This document shows positions 6,132-7,292 of a stretch of DNA of 7,292 bases, one piece after another; the stretch's first letter is position 1; each line of letters begins with the position of its first letter. A program made the position numbers and the translations under genes. The notes beneath the pieces are model-generated. The model made no database searches. It was not told the origin of the DNA and saw only the letters and a program-made list of their open reading frames with translations. Origin of the DNA: Candidatus Cloacimonas sp. SDB (lineage in GTDB: Bacteria > Cloacimonadota > Cloacimonadia > Cloacimonadales > TCS61); contig LKUH01000208.1 in NCBI GenBank assembly GCA_001412425.1, positions 1-7,292 on the forward strand, written 5' to 3'.

Positions 6132-7109
6132 ATGGAAGATTTCGAAGAAATTAGATCCAAAGCCAGAAACTTACCTAAATTTCCTCAAAAAAGGATTTTA
6201 CCAACCGTTATAATAGTAGTTGTTGCTATTATTGTTTTAACAAGTTTTTACACAGTGAATCCAGAAGAGGTTGGGGTAATTCAGAGATTTGGCAAGTATG
6301 TGAATGCTACAGAACCGGGATTACACTTTAAAATTCCCTTTGGTATTGATAAATTGACTAAAGTGAAAGTTAAAAATGTCTTTAAGCAGGAGTTTGGGTT
6401 CAGAACTCTACAATCAGGGGTAAAAACACAGTATTCAACCCGGAATTATGATCATGAATCATCAATGCTTACCGGTGATCTTAATGTTGCAACTGTTGAA
6501 TGGATTGTGCAGTACAGGATAAAAGACCCCTTTGCTTATCTTTTTAATATCAGAAATGTTGAACAGACCATCCGTGACGTATCAGAATCAACAGTAAGGG
6601 AAGTTGTGGGGGACAGAAGTGTAGATGAAGTTATCGTGATAAGCAGAAAGGAAGTTGCAGATCTCGCTCAAGTGAAACTCCAAAGAGAACTTGACGCCTA
6701 TGAAGCAGGGATCGAAGTTTACACAATCAATCTGCAAAATGTTAATCCTCCGGTACGGGTACAGCCTGCCTTTAACGATGTAAATTCAGCAAAACAGGAA
6801 AGAGAACGGATAATAAATGAAGCCTGGCAGGAATACAACAATATCATTCCGGAAGCTGAAGGGAAAGCATTACGGGTTATTGAAGAGGCTGAGGGATACG
6901 CTGTTAACAGGGTTAATAGAGCAAATGGAGATGCCTCCCGATTTGTTTCCATGTATAATGAATACAGGAATGCAAAAACAGTTACCAAGAAAAGACTTTA
7001 CCTGGAAACTATGCAGGAAATCCTTCCTAAAGTGGAAAAAGTATATCTAGTTGATGAGGATCAACAGGGGCTTCTACCTCTTTTGAATCTTGATAAAGGA
7101 GGTAAATAA
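6132..7109 (+). CDS. hflK: HflK, membrane SPFH-domain regulator of the FtsH protease
   Basis: HflK pairs with HflC in a large inner-membrane complex that encloses FtsH and limits its access to membrane proteins. The 325-residue product starts at ATG 6132, with AAGGAG at 6121-6126. A short basic N-terminus leads into one transmembrane segment (about residues 22-39). The SPFH/band 7 domain follows (about 40-205), with the signature NPEEVGVIQRFGKY, PGLHFKIPFGIDK and a GDLNVATVEWIVQYRI segment. VQPAFNDVNSAKQERERIINEA opens the helical coiled-coil region (about 212-275), and KKRLYLETMQEILPKVEKVYL is the conserved distal helix. It is shorter than the 419-residue E. coli protein, lacking the long Gly-rich N-terminus and most of the C-terminal tail; such compact forms are common outside proteobacteria. 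It lies 14 bases after the epimerase gene and its stop codon overlaps the hflC start, indicating translational coupling. Confidence 0.95.
   Translation: MEDFEEIRSKARNLPKFPQKRILPTVIIVVVAIIVLTSFYTVNPEEVGVIQRFGKYVNATEPGLHFKIPFGIDKLTKVKVKNVFKQEFGFRTLQSGVKTQYSTRNYDHESSMLTGDLNVATVEWIVQYRIKDPFAYLFNIRNVEQTIRDVSESTVREVVGDRSVDEVIVISRKEVADLAQVKLQRELDAYEAGIEVYTINLQNVNPPVRVQPAFNDVNSAKQERERIINEAWQEYNNIIPEAEGKALRVIEEAEGYAVNRVNRANGDASRFVSMYNEYRNAKTVTKKRLYLETMQEILPKVEKVYLVDEDQQGLLPLLNLDKGGK
7095..7102 (+). promoter_or_regulatory. Strong ribosome binding site of hflC
   Basis: AAAGGAGG lies six bases before ATG 7109, inside the last codons of hflK. It is the best match to the anti-Shine-Dalgarno sequence in the window. 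With the TAATG stop/start overlap, it suggests hflC is translated efficiently by reinitiating or newly recruited ribosomes, giving matched HflK and HflC amounts. Confidence 0.8.
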
Positions 7110-7292
7110 TGAGAACCAGAAATATTCTTATTATTGTTGTTGTAGCCCTTCTATTAATTATTAATGCTGCCTTTATTGTAGATGAGAAGCACCAGGTAAT
7201 TATAACTCAATTTGGTGATCCGAAAGGAGAGGCTATTACTAATGCAGGACTTCATTTTAAATTGCCCATTATTCAAAAAGCTCATTTTTTTG
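7109..7292 (+). CDS. hflC: HflC, membrane SPFH-domain partner of HflK, 3' end outside the window
   Basis: Second subunit of the HflK/HflC complex that encloses FtsH. Only the first 61 codons are in the window. They encode MRTRN, one hydrophobic transmembrane segment (about residues 6-23, ILIIVVVALLLIINAAF), then FIVDEKHQVIITQFGDPKG and AGLHFKLPIIQKAHFF. This is the start of the SPFH domain, with the order seen in E. coli HflC (short N-terminus, membrane anchor, a V-EG--I---FG-type motif and PGLHFKIPF). ATG 7109 overlaps the hflK TAA by one base and has AAAGGAGG at an ideal distance. Gene order and motifs make the call firm although most of the protein is missing. Confidence 0.92.
   Translation, partial: MRTRNILIIVVVALLLIINAAFIVDEKHQVIITQFGDPKGEAITNAGLHFKLPIIQKAHFF

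Noticed and set aside
6719..6988. 89-codon open frame on the minus strand within hflK
   Set aside because: It is a shadow of the hflK coiled-coil coding sequence, with no ribosome binding site or family motif. The other minus-strand frames were rejected for the same reason.

Overview
The window reads as an ordinary chromosomal segment of an A+T-rich, Gram-negative-type bacterium. That view rests on A/T-ending codons, Arg mostly as AGA/AGG, clear GGAGG-type ribosome binding sites, HflK/HflC inner-membrane proteins and nucleotide-sugar enzymes. All genes lie on the + strand. The lineage cannot be fixed from the sequence alone. A poorly sampled phylum of the FCB type would fit, but this is a guess.

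Layout. (1) Bases 1-2038 hold the 3' nine tenths of a polynucleotide phosphorylase gene (pnp), with its start left of the window. (2) Fourteen bases later comes ahcY, S-adenosylhomocysteine hydrolase. (3) About 20 bases after that is a UDP-sugar 6-dehydrogenase of the WbpA/WecC/TviB type, probably starting at TTG 3451. These three genes are packed tightly enough to share a transcript. (4) Bases 4750-5181 are a 432-base A+T-rich gap with no credible gene. It holds a bulged hairpin just ahead of the next gene and some weak promoter-like and terminator-like sequence. (5) Next is an NAD-dependent nucleotide-sugar epimerase whose last 25 or so codons are out of frame: the expected family C-terminus is intact in another frame, so one base is missing near 6034-6041. 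(6) hflK follows after 14 bases. (7) hflC starts overlapping the hflK stop codon (TAATG) and runs off the right edge.

How the genes relate. pnp handles RNA decay, ahcY recycles the methylation by-product SAH, the dehydrogenase and epimerase supply activated sugars for surface polysaccharide, and HflK/HflC form a membrane SPFH complex that controls the FtsH protease. Apart from HflK/HflC, an obligate pair, and the possible dehydrogenase/epimerase link, this looks like a housekeeping neighbourhood rather than one system. I found no mobile element, CRISPR array, RNA gene or evidence of a new defence or biosynthetic system. The most useful observation is the frameshift in the epimerase gene, which length-based annotation would miss because the frameshifted product is about as long as the normal one.
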